A model generated the notes under the pieces. The model had not been told where the DNA came from. It made no database searches and worked only from the letters and a program-made list of their open reading frames with translations. Below, in pieces: positions 8,958-18,699 of a stretch of DNA of 29,670 nt. Origin of the DNA: Heterobasidion occidentale (lineage: Eukaryota > Basidiomycota > Agaricomycetes > Russulales > Bondarzewiaceae); assembly GCA_039111635.1 (NCBI GenBank), contig JBCAQO010000092.1:1-29670 (forward strand), written 5' to 3'. How positions within the stretch are numbered: position 1 is the first letter of the stretch; each line of letters begins with the position of its first letter. Both the position numbers and the translations under genes were made by a program.

Positions 8958-11284
8958 ATGATGGAGACATGCGTTGATCCAATTGCCGCCCTCTGCCCTA
9001 CCATTGGACAAGATGCTGCCAGTAGGTTATCCCCTCCGAGGTCTGGCAAGTATATTGATGAATTCTTGCTTGCAGGCGTTGAGGAGTCGTCGACGGAAAT
9101 ATCTCAAGGACCTGACTCGATCTCTGATATGACTGCCCATCCTGCTAGCGATCGGGATCACACAGGCAGGTTTGAAAGCCGCTACACAAGATTCAAGTTC
9201 CAAGCAAATAAGGATGGTTCCTCGGGTAGGGGACCTAGCTTCGAAGGAGTCGATGCAAGGGGTGATGCGCTGAAGATCTTGCGACTCAAGTAAGTAGCAT
9301 CGCTATTCCGCGAGTGCAGTTCGTTGATCCGAGTGATCAGATCACGAAGCGAGGATGGTACCCTCGAATTTGTATGCGAACACTGGTCTCTAACCAACAG
9401 TCAAGTGCCAACTCTGGAGAAGAAGCAGACCATCTTGACGGTTGAGAAAGATACCAAATGGCTTCTCTTCATGCAGCGTTTCGACGATCCAAGCCTGCGT
9501 GTGGGCAGGGCCGCTCCTGCGGCGTTGACCTCCGACTGTCAGCTCCTTCGGATAGGTGTGCAGCTATTTAGAATAGACGATCAGGGAGAATACACTCCCC
9601 TCCCGGGCCTTAGCACGCAGACTGAGGGGTATCCAACCTATGTCGAGGAGTTCGCGAATAGGGGCAGTCACGTCGTGGTCGCAAGCAGACGGAACATCAC
9701 TGACGAGGACGTTTACCAAACCGGAATTCGAGACGAGAAGATGGACGGCTTTGCACCCGATTTTGTCAAGGCGGAGAAACTGATGCTGCGCACGCTCGAC
9801 GCAAGCGAGGACGAGGATGAGGATGAGGACGATGATGAAGAACACAGAGAGTCCGAGTCCGAGTCTTCGCACAGCTCGTCTACAGGCGAGGATAATGATG
9901 ACAAGGAGGAGGAGCAAGCGTACGAGTCTTCGAGTGAATGCTCCTCTGAGCACTCGGACAATATTCAGTTCGAGGACGATCCCATCGTGCCATGGGCCCC
10001 TTCATCGGACAACGAACAAGAAACCTCTTCTGAGTCTTCATCCTCCTCCAGCGAAGAGGCTGAAGTAGAAGAAGACCAGGACAAGGAAACGGAGGATTCC
10101 GATTCTGATTCCGATTGCTCTCCTGGCACAGAATCTGACACAGACTCGGACTCCTATGCCAAACCGCCAGTCAGTCTACTGTCGAGAATCATGGGCTTCG
10201 ACGATTCGTCTAGTGAAGATGAAGAGTACGATCCGTTTGTCAAGCGCGGTCGTAACAATGTACGCCCTGGTCGGCCGCGCTACTCGGAGATGTCTCTCGA
10301 CGTCTTTGATACAAGTGGCTCCGTGCCGACGAGGGTATTCCATTTCACGCACATTTCCTCCTCCATGGCGTATGCCTCTTCCCCAGCGATGCATCCTTCA
10401 GAGGCGCTGGTAGTCTGGCCCCTTAGTGGTGGCGACATGCTGTTTGCAGACTTTGTCGCGAAGACCTATTTCGTGAAGACTTTGGTGCCTTCGACTCTAC
10501 ACAGTGAGTGGTTTCTAGCATCTTCTGTGTATATGCGCTCATGCCATCACATAGCCCAACCTATCTTTGCGAAGTGCCTATTTTCCCTGTGTGGTCAATA
10601 CCTCCACACTGCCTCGCTTGAAGGACGGCGCGGGCCCGTTCCTCGACGCAACGCAAAGCAACCTCCCACCATGAAGCTGGCTCTTCTCCTCTAGGAGTCC
10701 CCCCCCCCCCCCCATCACCCCCCCCCCCCAGGGGTCCCCCGCACTCATTCATCGCACCAAGGTCAATCTAGGCTCTCAAGCAACCTTGTCGGTGTCGAAA
10801 CTGCCATATACATTGACTTGGGCGCAAAATGAGCTGTACTTCACTCGTAGCGCCGATGAACTCAAGGTGTATCGCATTCGTCTATTCTCGCCCAATGTCT
10901 CTCATGGCCCGGAGGAGATTTCCAAGGTATTAGTCCCGAAGAAGACGGTGCCCTTGCCTGTCACGGTGCGGCCCCGAGTGGTATATTATTTCCCTCCTGC
11001 AGACGAGAAAACGGAAGGCCGAATTATCATTGGGGCACCTGCATCTGGATTGAAGGGGGCTTGGTCGCCACCCGTTGGATGCTTTGTGCGGGAGCGAGAG
11101 GACTTGGGAGGCTGGAGAGAATCAGGCGATCGCCAGGCCATTCCGGGGGATTCAAGCTTAGGGAGGTTGGATTACTGTCAGGTGGAATCTAATCGGAAAG
11201 ATGCTTGTAATTGTAAGTGCGCTGCTTTCACCTTTAGCGATTACTCACTCTGGTTTTTCCACAGTGAAACCATGCCTCGTCTGA
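8958..11284 (+). pseudogene. Conserved fungal protein, acidic middle and beta-propeller-like C-terminus; disrupted
   Basis: Exons 8958-9021, 9076-9289, 9341-10503 and 10555-10694 are joined by introns of 54, 51 and 51 nt; a further frame runs about 10741-11212 and 11265-11284. The 5' half has EHWSLTNSQVPTLEKKQ and SQLFR-type repeats typical of a large uncharacterised fungal family. The middle (about 9800-10150) is very rich in Asp, Glu and Ser. The C-terminal part has HFTHISSSMAY, HPSEALVVWPLSGGDMLFAD and LPYTLTWAQNELYFTRS, which look like propeller blades. Between KLALLL and the downstream LIHRTKVNLGSQ the expected segment is replaced by TAG (10692-10694) and a poly-C tract, and the frame changes. 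The gene is therefore broken or misassembled there. Biochemical function is unknown. Confidence 0.6.
10699..10740. repeat. Poly-C tract inside a gene
   Basis: A run of 15 C, then ATCA, then 12 C, then AGGGGTCCCCC. It directly follows the TAG that ends the fourth exon of the gene at 8958 and precedes the resumption of homologous coding sequence. Long mononucleotide C runs are rare in such genes and are prone to slippage and to sequencing or assembly error. Confidence 0.85.
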
Positions 11285-11917
11285 CTGTTGAAGGACTCTG
11301 GAATGTGTGGAAATAACTCCTCTTGCTGTCAAATCTATGTACAATGTATTTCAATGCTATTCGCCTCTGAAATATATCCATGCATTCTGCTACTGCGCCT
11401 GTCTTCGAGAGACAATGAAGTACCGAAATTCGAAGGAGAATAAAGGACTGACTAGGAAAAGCGAATGACTTGGAAGGAACCTCTCGCGTTCGCGTCGCCG
11501 CGCCATTACGAAGTCAACGATCAACCTCTTCTAGCACGACTGGAATGGAATTGTAGTTCGAAGACGATGGATGTGCTTGTACACGATTCGGTACGGCGGA
11601 TACGGACGGGCGCATGAAATGCCCTCAATCACCAACTGCTCTGGAAATTAGAATTGAGGACCGGGAGCAACATGTATCATGCTCTGGCAGTCGAAATCCA
11701 GAGGCTCTTGCGCACCAATCTTTGATCTAACCTTTGCTGAACGAATCTTTGTTTGAAAGAGCATGAGGGCATACAGAAAGTCAGACGTTCAGTAACAAAT
11801 CAAGTACATACGATCGTGGTCACTAATTTTCAAGTTTTCCAACGATTCTCAAGACCTCAAACTATCATTCTCTAACAATCCTTCATAGTCGTCTATGTCT
11901 CTCTGTACGAGGCCTGA
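11285..11917. other. Intergenic spacer between convergent genes
   Basis: The stretch lies between the stop of the plus-strand gene (11284) and the stop of the minus-strand ATPase gene (11918). I see no coding exon, repeat or RNA gene in it. It presumably contains the 3' untranslated regions of both. Confidence 0.5.
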
Positions 11918-14189
11918 TCACACATTCGTCAACTTGCGTGTGTTGGAGGAGTGACAGGCCGTCACCACTTCGAGCACAGCATCGACGTGCTCGATAGACA
12001 ACGGGGAGTAGCTCTCCAGCGCGATGCACTGTGCACTGCTGATCGCATTCTTGATCTAGCAGCGGCAGTGTTAGCTGTACGTACGTCGTAGCAAAAAGAC
12101 ATGCTAGATAACGAACCTGACGCCCATTCATCTCGTGCTCCGCAAGCCGATCGATGTCCTCCTCGCTGAACTTCCCAGCACCGCTCGTGGCCTTGCCAAA
12201 GAACATCCTCCAAATCGTCTTGCGCGCCTCGAAGTCCAGATCCGGATATGGTATAGAGAAATGAATTCGGCCTAGGAAGCAGACCAGGACAAGCCAAAGA
12301 TAGAACAAAAAGCGATCATGCGCACTCTCAAACGCAGCATCGCACTGATCGAGCAAGTTCGTCGTCAGAATCAAGATCCCTTGATAATATTCCAGTTGCC
12401 TCAGGAAAATCGACACGAGCGCGTTCCTCTTGACGTCCGTGGCGCTCCTCTGCTGCAAAACACCTCCGCCTCGTCGAGCAACAACACCGCATCCCACGTC
12501 TGCGCCAGCTCCAGGATCCTGGTCAAGCGCTCGTCCAGATCGCACGGCTGAATGCCCAGCTCGCCCGCACTGACAACGTAGAGGGGCCTGTGCATGATCT
12601 CCGCAACAGCTTCCGCAGTAAGGGTCTTTCCGCATCCAGGTCTCCCGGACAGGGTCCTATAAGGCCTCGTCCCTTGCCGGGGACAACGTCATCAAAGCGC
12701 GTGATGTGGGATGTATGTTATTTGGCGAGCGAGCGGAAGGCCTCGTCCGACCAGACTATATCCCGCAAACGGTCCATTGCAAAGCCACCTGAAACAGAGG
12801 GCGGGACATTAGAACACCGAGACGAGGATGCCACGAGGGCAAGAGCACGTACCCCATGTCTTGGTGGCAAACGAGAACCCGAGCACGACGGGCGTGCAAA
12901 TGAGATACTGCTCTTCGGTGAGCGCGACCCTCTCCAGACGTTTACGGACAGGGAGGTTGTAACCCGCGTTCGGTTCAAAGAAGCGAAACGCGACAGGATC
13001 GATCATGACACGTTCATACGTCTGCACATCCCATTTCTTCATCAACACGAAGGAATAAATAGCAGAGTCCGAGGGAGAAACCACATACATGGAACTTCAG
13101 CTTCTCCCCGCGCATCGCCTGTCCACTGATCTCGTGATAGGTAGGCTTGACCATCTTCGCAAACTTCCTGCCCCTCTCCGCGGCATGCCTGCGGAGCGTA
13201 TACTTGTCCTGATGATAATCGAGGGGGTACACCGCTAGCTCTTGGATCTTGCGCGCCCCAGCGAACCTCGGGATCGAGAAGTAGACCCGTGCGAACCCAA
13301 AGGTGCTCCCGTCATCGGTAATGACATCGCACTCGATGTCAGCGTACGCCGTTCCTGCAGTCCAGATCGAAACTTCGAGCCAACAGGATCTGGTCTTGCT
13401 CTGTGGGGTCGTGGCGGTGATACACGAGGCTGTTCGGCGCGATCAGCGCCCACAGGAGGTCGAACGTGATTTCCTGCTGAGTCGTGAGCTTCTTGAAGTC
13501 GACGAGCGCGTTCGCGAAATCTTCTTCAACGAACTGGACAGCCGCCTCGAGATCGGCTATGAGCTCGGCGTTGCGTAAGTATCGCGCTTGCTCCTGTGCG
13601 AGCCTGCTCTTAAGGCCATCATAGGAAAGGAAGAACAGCTGCGGGTTTGCCTGACAATGAAAAAGGCGAAACAGTCAGCAATCTGTCAAGTTGCTTGGGC
13701 CAGGCGGCTTACGGTGGGCTGAGCTCGAGTCAGTTCCAGGCCTTCGACATCTCGGTTTATTTCTGTGAGTACTTGACACAACGCCGCACTCCTGATGTCG
13801 ATTTCGGTGCGCTGGGCCTGGCCCCGCCTGTCGACGATCCGTCGGACGACCAGGACGACCTTTTTGGAGACCTGGCGCCTCTGCTTGACGGCTTTATTGG
13901 TCTTTCGAAGAGTGGTGGAGAATGTGCGCCTAGGAAGAAGAAGTGAGTTTTTGAATCTCAGCACATTGTCGAGGAATACGCAGGCTGATGCCTCACGTCC
14001 GTCAGATGTCATGGAGTAACGCACACTACAGCTCATGCTTGCGGAAAGGCATGCCGATGAGTTGGGTGGATCATCGTGAATGACTTCTGTTTCGGTACGC
14101 TTTTCACGTTGTCTTGCGTTATCGAATTCACACCCCCCTTCCCCAGATGTCTTTGTCTGACGACAATACACTCGCGTAGATGCGGACAT
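11918..14189 (-). pseudogene. DUF7025 / AAA+ ATPase, decayed copy
   Basis: Read on the minus strand, introns at about 13712-13651, 13088-13022, 12852-12789, 12325-12272 and 12116-12056 rebuild the fungal DUF7025-AAA architecture. N-terminal VVRRIVDRRG and TEINRDVEGLEL lead to LLWALIAPNSLVYHRHDP and ARVYFSIPRFAGARKIQ, then GGFAMDRLRDIVW, Walker A (SGRPGCGKT), Walker B (LLLDEAEVF), sensor 1 (ILILTTN) and RIHFSIPYPDL, and a lid ending SIEHVDAVLE near 11950. Four lesions break it: a one-base shift near 13361-13366, an in-frame TAA at 12720-12718 with about 15 residues missing after it, a missing base at 12652-12654 before Walker A, and one at 12457-12460 after Walker B. The start ATG at 14189-14187 is a guess. 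Active family members hydrolyse ATP; this copy cannot encode the full enzyme as written. Confidence 0.82.
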
Positions 14190-14849
14190 AGCAGGCCTGC
14201 GTCTTGGAATTCGGACCGAACGGCATACTATGCTGTCTCGCACAGTGCTGGAAGACACTGGACGGAGCAGAGGCTGGTAGGAGGCGTCCTCGTAGAGCAA
14301 TCGGTACACACAAGCCGATTGAGCTTCGGAAGCTCGGTATGTCGGAGGTGATCAGTAGATCACTTTAATTAGGGCTCATTCAACATTGTTGACGTTGTGC
14401 TCTTTATCCTTTCACGATGACCTCTCTCTGCTTCCTGTAGTCACGATCAGGCCTCGAGGAACTTTGCGAGTAATCTTAAGTAAACCTGGATGGGCTACGA
14501 TCAAAACCCCACGCGGAATGCATTAGGCAACATCGATGATCGTACACTCTGGCCAGTCACTCCCTCCAACGTGCTCGGTTCACCGTCTCGACTCTAGGTT
14601 TCAAGCCAATTTCTTACCCTTGTAGACAGTGCATCTTGATTCTTGCCGGATCGTATTGTCGTCAAGAGAATAGGACGAGTTGAATTGAGCATACGCGGAG
14701 TCATCTTTGAGTTGGCCGACTACAACCCATAATGGACGAATGGCACCCAACGTGCGAAGGACCCATTGTTAAACTTTATGCGCAGCTTGTTAACCGCAAG
14801 GTGAAGCGCTCCAGCAGCTTCGCTCGTGTCGACGAACGAAGGAGCCGTC
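14190..14849. other. Spacer, nothing firm seen
   Basis: Upstream of the ATPase remnant and before repeat copy B. It should contain the former promoter and first exon region of the ATPase gene. Short open frames are present, but none has a recognisable motif. Confidence 0.4.
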
Positions 14850-15540
14850 GGCCGCGCAGATCCTGCCCCCGTCTTGGCCCAAAACGCGAAGGTGCCCGGG
14901 CATCCACGCTTCTCGTTTAGAATCGTGCTTCCAGGGCCAATTCACGTGAGGCTTCTGCGCTGCAATATGGACCGATAGTCTCAGCTGCAAGACTGCTGTA
15001 TATAGGCCCATCGCAAGATATTCTCTCATATCACCACATCCCTCGCGTTTATCTTTTCCGGTCTGCATCTCGAATCCTCCCTTCCTCGTGGTGTGTGCAT
15101 GGAGCTAGGCAATGCAAGATACCTTTCATTGCATGTGTCTGATCGACCGAGATGCTTGATCTTTGCGAGCTCTCGCCTCGTTTATCTGCAGCGCCGCGTG
15201 CGGAAATTTCTCTCCGTTTTTTACTGTTCAGAACACCCTCATGACGGCGTTCAGCAAAGCCACGATGATCTTTCCAGATCTAATGTATCCAGTGTTTCTT
15301 TCCCCATTGCCTTACACAGCCGTCAATATGAGATCGAAATGTGAGCGCTCTGTGTTGCTCACACCTTGAGTTCGTTGACACGACACATCGTACGTGTTTC
15401 CTCGTGCATCCAGACTATGTGAACTTTTCAAGGCTAGTCTATGACTCCGTCCTTGCTTGTCCCGTGTCTCGGAGTAATAGCCCCTGGGTGAGGCTGATTA
15501 TATGCGTGTCTCGAGGTGAACGTTCAGTCGACCCTTCTTG
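14850..15540 (+). repeat. Dispersed repeat, copy B
   Basis: It shares anchors with copies A and C: CGCAGATCCTGCCCCCGTCT near 14857, GCTTCCAGGGCC at 14928, CATGGAGCTAGG at 15098, CCGTCAATATGAGATCG near 15321 and GACTCCGTCCTTGCTTGTCC near 15440. Compared with A it lacks about 135 bp between the second and third anchors. One frame (15093-15344, 83 residues) is open across the best conserved part and corresponds to a frame in copy A that has a stop. Past 15470 it stays similar to copy C (ATATGCGTG...GAGGTGA) where copy A has been replaced by the zinc-finger unit. Confidence 0.58.
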
Positions 15541-16299
15541 CAGTACCCGACCGATGCTATCTCGCGGAAGATGCTGATGATTGCGTTGGGCCATCGCGCT
15601 GTGAATTAGAAGAGGGGTCTCAGCGCGGCTGAACAGCACATTCGGAGCTCGTCCGAAGCCGTTGGGTCTCATGTCACCTAATGGCTGGGCTGTCGCAGCT
15701 CCCGCGCCGGGCAGGTAATGGTGCGACTCGACAGGGTGAATCAATCGACAGCATGTTGAGCGACAATGTCAGCATCTTCGCAACTCTGTGCAACGCTAAG
15801 AACACTGGTATGTCGCTGTTGAGGACACTATTGTATTCTGTGGATTGTGAAAGGTTTTCTATGAAGCAGGCTAAAGAAAGGTTTAATGGTCCATTCTCGC
15901 AGAGCGTGGGCACCAGATTTGGGCCAGATATTCTCGACGGGCCGAGTTTGATACATCCAGCTGCCAGTGTGTGCGAACAGCTCGAAGTATCTAAATCTAA
16001 CAGACTGAGAGTCTTCAACTATAAACGCTTGGACGAAAGATCACATTATACACAGACCGTCATGAGGAGAAGATTAAATGAACATCGCAGACAATAAAAT
16101 ATCGCCATGGTAGCAATAGCAAAGCAATGGACAGTGAGAACTAAACAGAATTCGTCCACAAGTACAGAAGGAAGTGTAAATAAGCAAAAAAATTAAAAAA
16201 ACAGGTCACGAAAACTGACCTATGCGTAGATATGTCCGATCCATACTGGCCAATTTTTGGCCGTTCCGCGAGCAGGATTTGGAGATCTTTCCGTCAGCA
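15541..16299. other. Spacer with one uncertain ORF and a small inverted repeat
   Basis: A plus-strand frame at 15681-16097 (138 residues) is listed separately. After it, 16100-16200 is AT-rich with A-runs. At 16203-16221 the bases AGGTCA and TGACCT form a perfect 6-bp inverted repeat with a 7-base loop. Its role is unknown; it may be chance. Zinc-finger unit 2 begins shortly after. Confidence 0.4.
15681..16097 (+). CDS. Hypothetical ORF, 138 residues
   Basis: Open from ATG 15681 to TAA 16095-16097. The product (MAGLSQLPRRAGNG...) is basic at the C-terminus (MRRRLNEHRRQ). I recognise no domain, signal peptide or membrane span. An overlapping minus-strand frame of similar length exists (15674-16018), so the open frame is weak evidence. 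It may also be a fragment of a spliced gene. Confidence 0.2.
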   Translation: MAGLSQLPRRAGNGATRQGESIDSMLSDNVSIFATLCNAKNTGMSLLRTLLYSVDCERFSMKQAKERFNGPFSQSVGTRFGPDILDGPSLIHPAASVCEQLEVSKSNRLRVFNYKRLDERSHYTQTVMRRRLNEHRRQ

Positions 16300-16936
16300 T
16301 TAAGATTGGACTGCTTATGAATAAAAGCGACACCGCCAATTGCTTTCGGGCCTTCAAACAGAATAAGGCTCAGTCGGGAACAAAGGACTGAGTGAGAGAC
16401 AGGTACGTAGCCGGCACGTTTTCGAATTCCCCACAGGATTTGCACAATACAAGAATATTTTGAAGGACGCATGCCCTGTCTATGAACCAGCGGTAGGCAA
16501 CACGTTGAGAATCGAGGCGAAAAGGTCTGAGAAATGTGAGGGTCAACGGCGGCCTCTAGACATTGGATCAAGGCTCCAGAAGACGCGCGATGTCAGGCGT
16601 ACCGCTTATCAGTCGCCTATCACCATGCCGTACTCGGAGGGCTGGCTTCGGATGGGAAGATGATAAGGAAGGACATACTTGAAGCATGACAACGTCCCAT
16701 TGTCGTGCTCGCAGGACGTGCTTCTGCTCGCTGCACGGGGAGACACGAGGATCGAACAATGGGAAACTGATCCGTATCTGGGTTGGAAAGCGAAAATTGA
16801 AGATCGGCAAGGACGCATGGCTCCCGCCACTCACCTAACACGTCCAGCCAATCGCGAAGTAGATATGGAAGGCAATTCGGGCTTGTGAGGCAAGGCGCGA
16901 GAAGCGGTCGCCTTCGCCACTCCCTGAACGGGCTCG

Positions 16937-16945
16937 CTTAAAAGC
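16937..16945 (+). promoter_or_regulatory. Candidate TATA box of the second zinc-finger copy
   Basis: CTTAAAAGC, positioned like CATAAAAGC in unit 1, about 70 nt before the ATG at 17015. It is supported only by conservation between the two units. Confidence 0.3.
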
Positions 16946-17014
16946 TGGGAAAATGCCTTGGGAAAGTTGAACTGCCATTTTAACTTTAACCCACTTGACC
17001 ATCAACACGAGCCT

Positions 17015-18122
17015 ATGACTTACCCCTCGAACACATACGAGACGTTCCAGCTAGAGGAGGTTAGTCTCTCGGCATCGCGTAGGCACCTAGCTCATGCCAA
17101 TCATGATGCCACCTTCCCCTACGGCGACCAAGCCTCTGCCGGGACCCATCCGACACTTGAAGACATGGCCTCATATGAGTGCAAGTCAAGGTATGGTTTG
17201 AAATGCAGACCTGCACGTTGACCTAACCCGCCCTCCGCCGCAGGGAGTGACAGCCGAGTCATATCACCATGTACAGGGGGCGTATGCCCCATCATACTCA
17301 GTATTCAGTGGTGCAATGGCAAGCCCAGTGAACGTCGCCACGGTCGATAACTGCGTATCTCCTCACCAGATGCTGCCGTCTGGGGAGATCTGTTACCATG
17401 CAGTGCCGATGGCGTGGAGCCCTTCGCGCGGTACGCCATCCTTCATGCTCACCTGACCGCCGCTTGCTTATTCTACACACAGCATTGGAGGTTCTGGTGG
17501 GTTCATGCTGCCCGCCGTCCGACTATCCAACACCGCACCACGTGGTATATGCTATGGGGCTGCCAGTCGAAACTTCCATCCCGCCCCCGCGCCTTGCCCA
17601 CAACGAGGCGCCGCTCGTTATGCCCGCACCGCGCCGGGCTGTGGTTGGTGGAGTCGAGGCCGTCCTCGTACCTTCTCGACCGCAATGGCGGCCAACTCTA
17701 GCTGAGCTAGAGCGTGCGATGATGCGCTCATCGCGCGTCCGTAGGGGTTCCGAGGGTTATACCCTCAACCAAACAACAATGACATCAAGAACGACTGCCC
17801 GCAGAGATGCTTCTGCGGACCGCATCATCCCAGAGGCTGTCAAGGCATCTGGCCGAGGGCGCTCCATGGAGCCACCTCAACAGGTACAAGAGTCGGGGGA
17901 AGGTCTCGAACAGACCGCACACGGCGCCGCCCGCCCTAGCTGCAACGAGTGCGATGTGCAATTCCGTCACATCCACGAGTTGTGGCGGCATCTGCGCGAA
18001 ACAAAGGCGCATGGCGGGGCCAGGTTTCGGTGCGATGCCTGCGAGAGAAGACGTACACTCGCAAGGACGCGCTCACAAATCACAAGCGAAAAAAGCACAG
18101 TACAATATAGGCTCGGAGGTGA
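17015..18122 (+). pseudogene. C2H2 zinc-finger gene, frameshifted paralogue
   Basis: It follows the same exon plan as the copy at 6589-7554: exons 17015-17190, 17244-17430 and from 17483, with introns of 53 and 52 nt. Two lesions disable it. The first exon is one base short at its 3' end, so splicing at the conserved donor runs into TGA at 17248-17250. The second zinc finger carries two extra bases around 18041-18050, which changes the frame after CDAC. The first finger is intact. The middle exon is 132 nt longer than in unit 1, exactly 44 codons and free of stops, so unit 1 may have lost it. The stop position used here is the one aligned with unit 1. Confidence 0.7.
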
Positions 18123-18699
18123 CGAGGGTGCAGTTGGCGGTGAGCAGAGACGAGGGTGAGTTTTACAGAACTTACTCGTCCCACCCTCTCATTCTTATCG
18201 ATCGTGCCCACTATTGTGTCTCAGACCATCATCTGCAACCTGAAGGTGCCTACTTCCACGTCCGAATCGATCCGTCCGCGCGATGAGCGTCTGCTAAGTT
18301 CAAACGAAGCCATCTCTCTGAGCATCTACGAGAGACAACAATTTTCTGAATTGTTACTCACAATATCACATATAATCCCATTTTTACAATATATCCGCTC
18401 TCTCTGTCAATCCGAGTCAACGCGTTCCAGACAGTTGAACATGAGCAGACATTGTTTTGAATTTTGAGCTGCGATCTGCGATGGTGAACAGAAAGCTACA
18501 GAAAGTCACTTTAAAGCCGGGCCGGGCCGGGCACTGGCCGGGCATTGTTTGTTCCTCGCTAATTCAGTCCCGGCCACAGCGGCAGGCTGGCAGCGTCCAG
18601 CACTCGTCCAGCGTGCCATTTTAGGCTTGACCGACCCCCTCCCGAACGCCGAACGCGTGCAGTGAAGGTAAGCAGTCTTCGAATGAGACTAGACGTTTG

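Larger units (their letters stand above)
16300..18622 (+). repeat. Duplicated zinc-finger segment, unit 2
   Basis: Direct repeat of 5871-8008. It begins around GGACTGCTTATGA (16311) and ends at AGCGTGCCAT (about 18622). Overall similarity by eye is high, but with many substitutions and indels, except for 17677-18042, which matches 7111-7476 with two mismatches and no gaps. The right flank has an expanded GCCGGGCCGGGCCGGGC run near 18523. Copy C of the other repeat starts within about 100 bp of its right end. Confidence 0.75.

Noticed and set aside
9564..9953. Hydrophobic minus-strand frame that looks like a membrane protein
   Set aside because: It is the reverse complement of the Asp/Glu/Ser-rich tract (GAC/GAG/GAT codons read as Val, Leu and Ile), not a gene.
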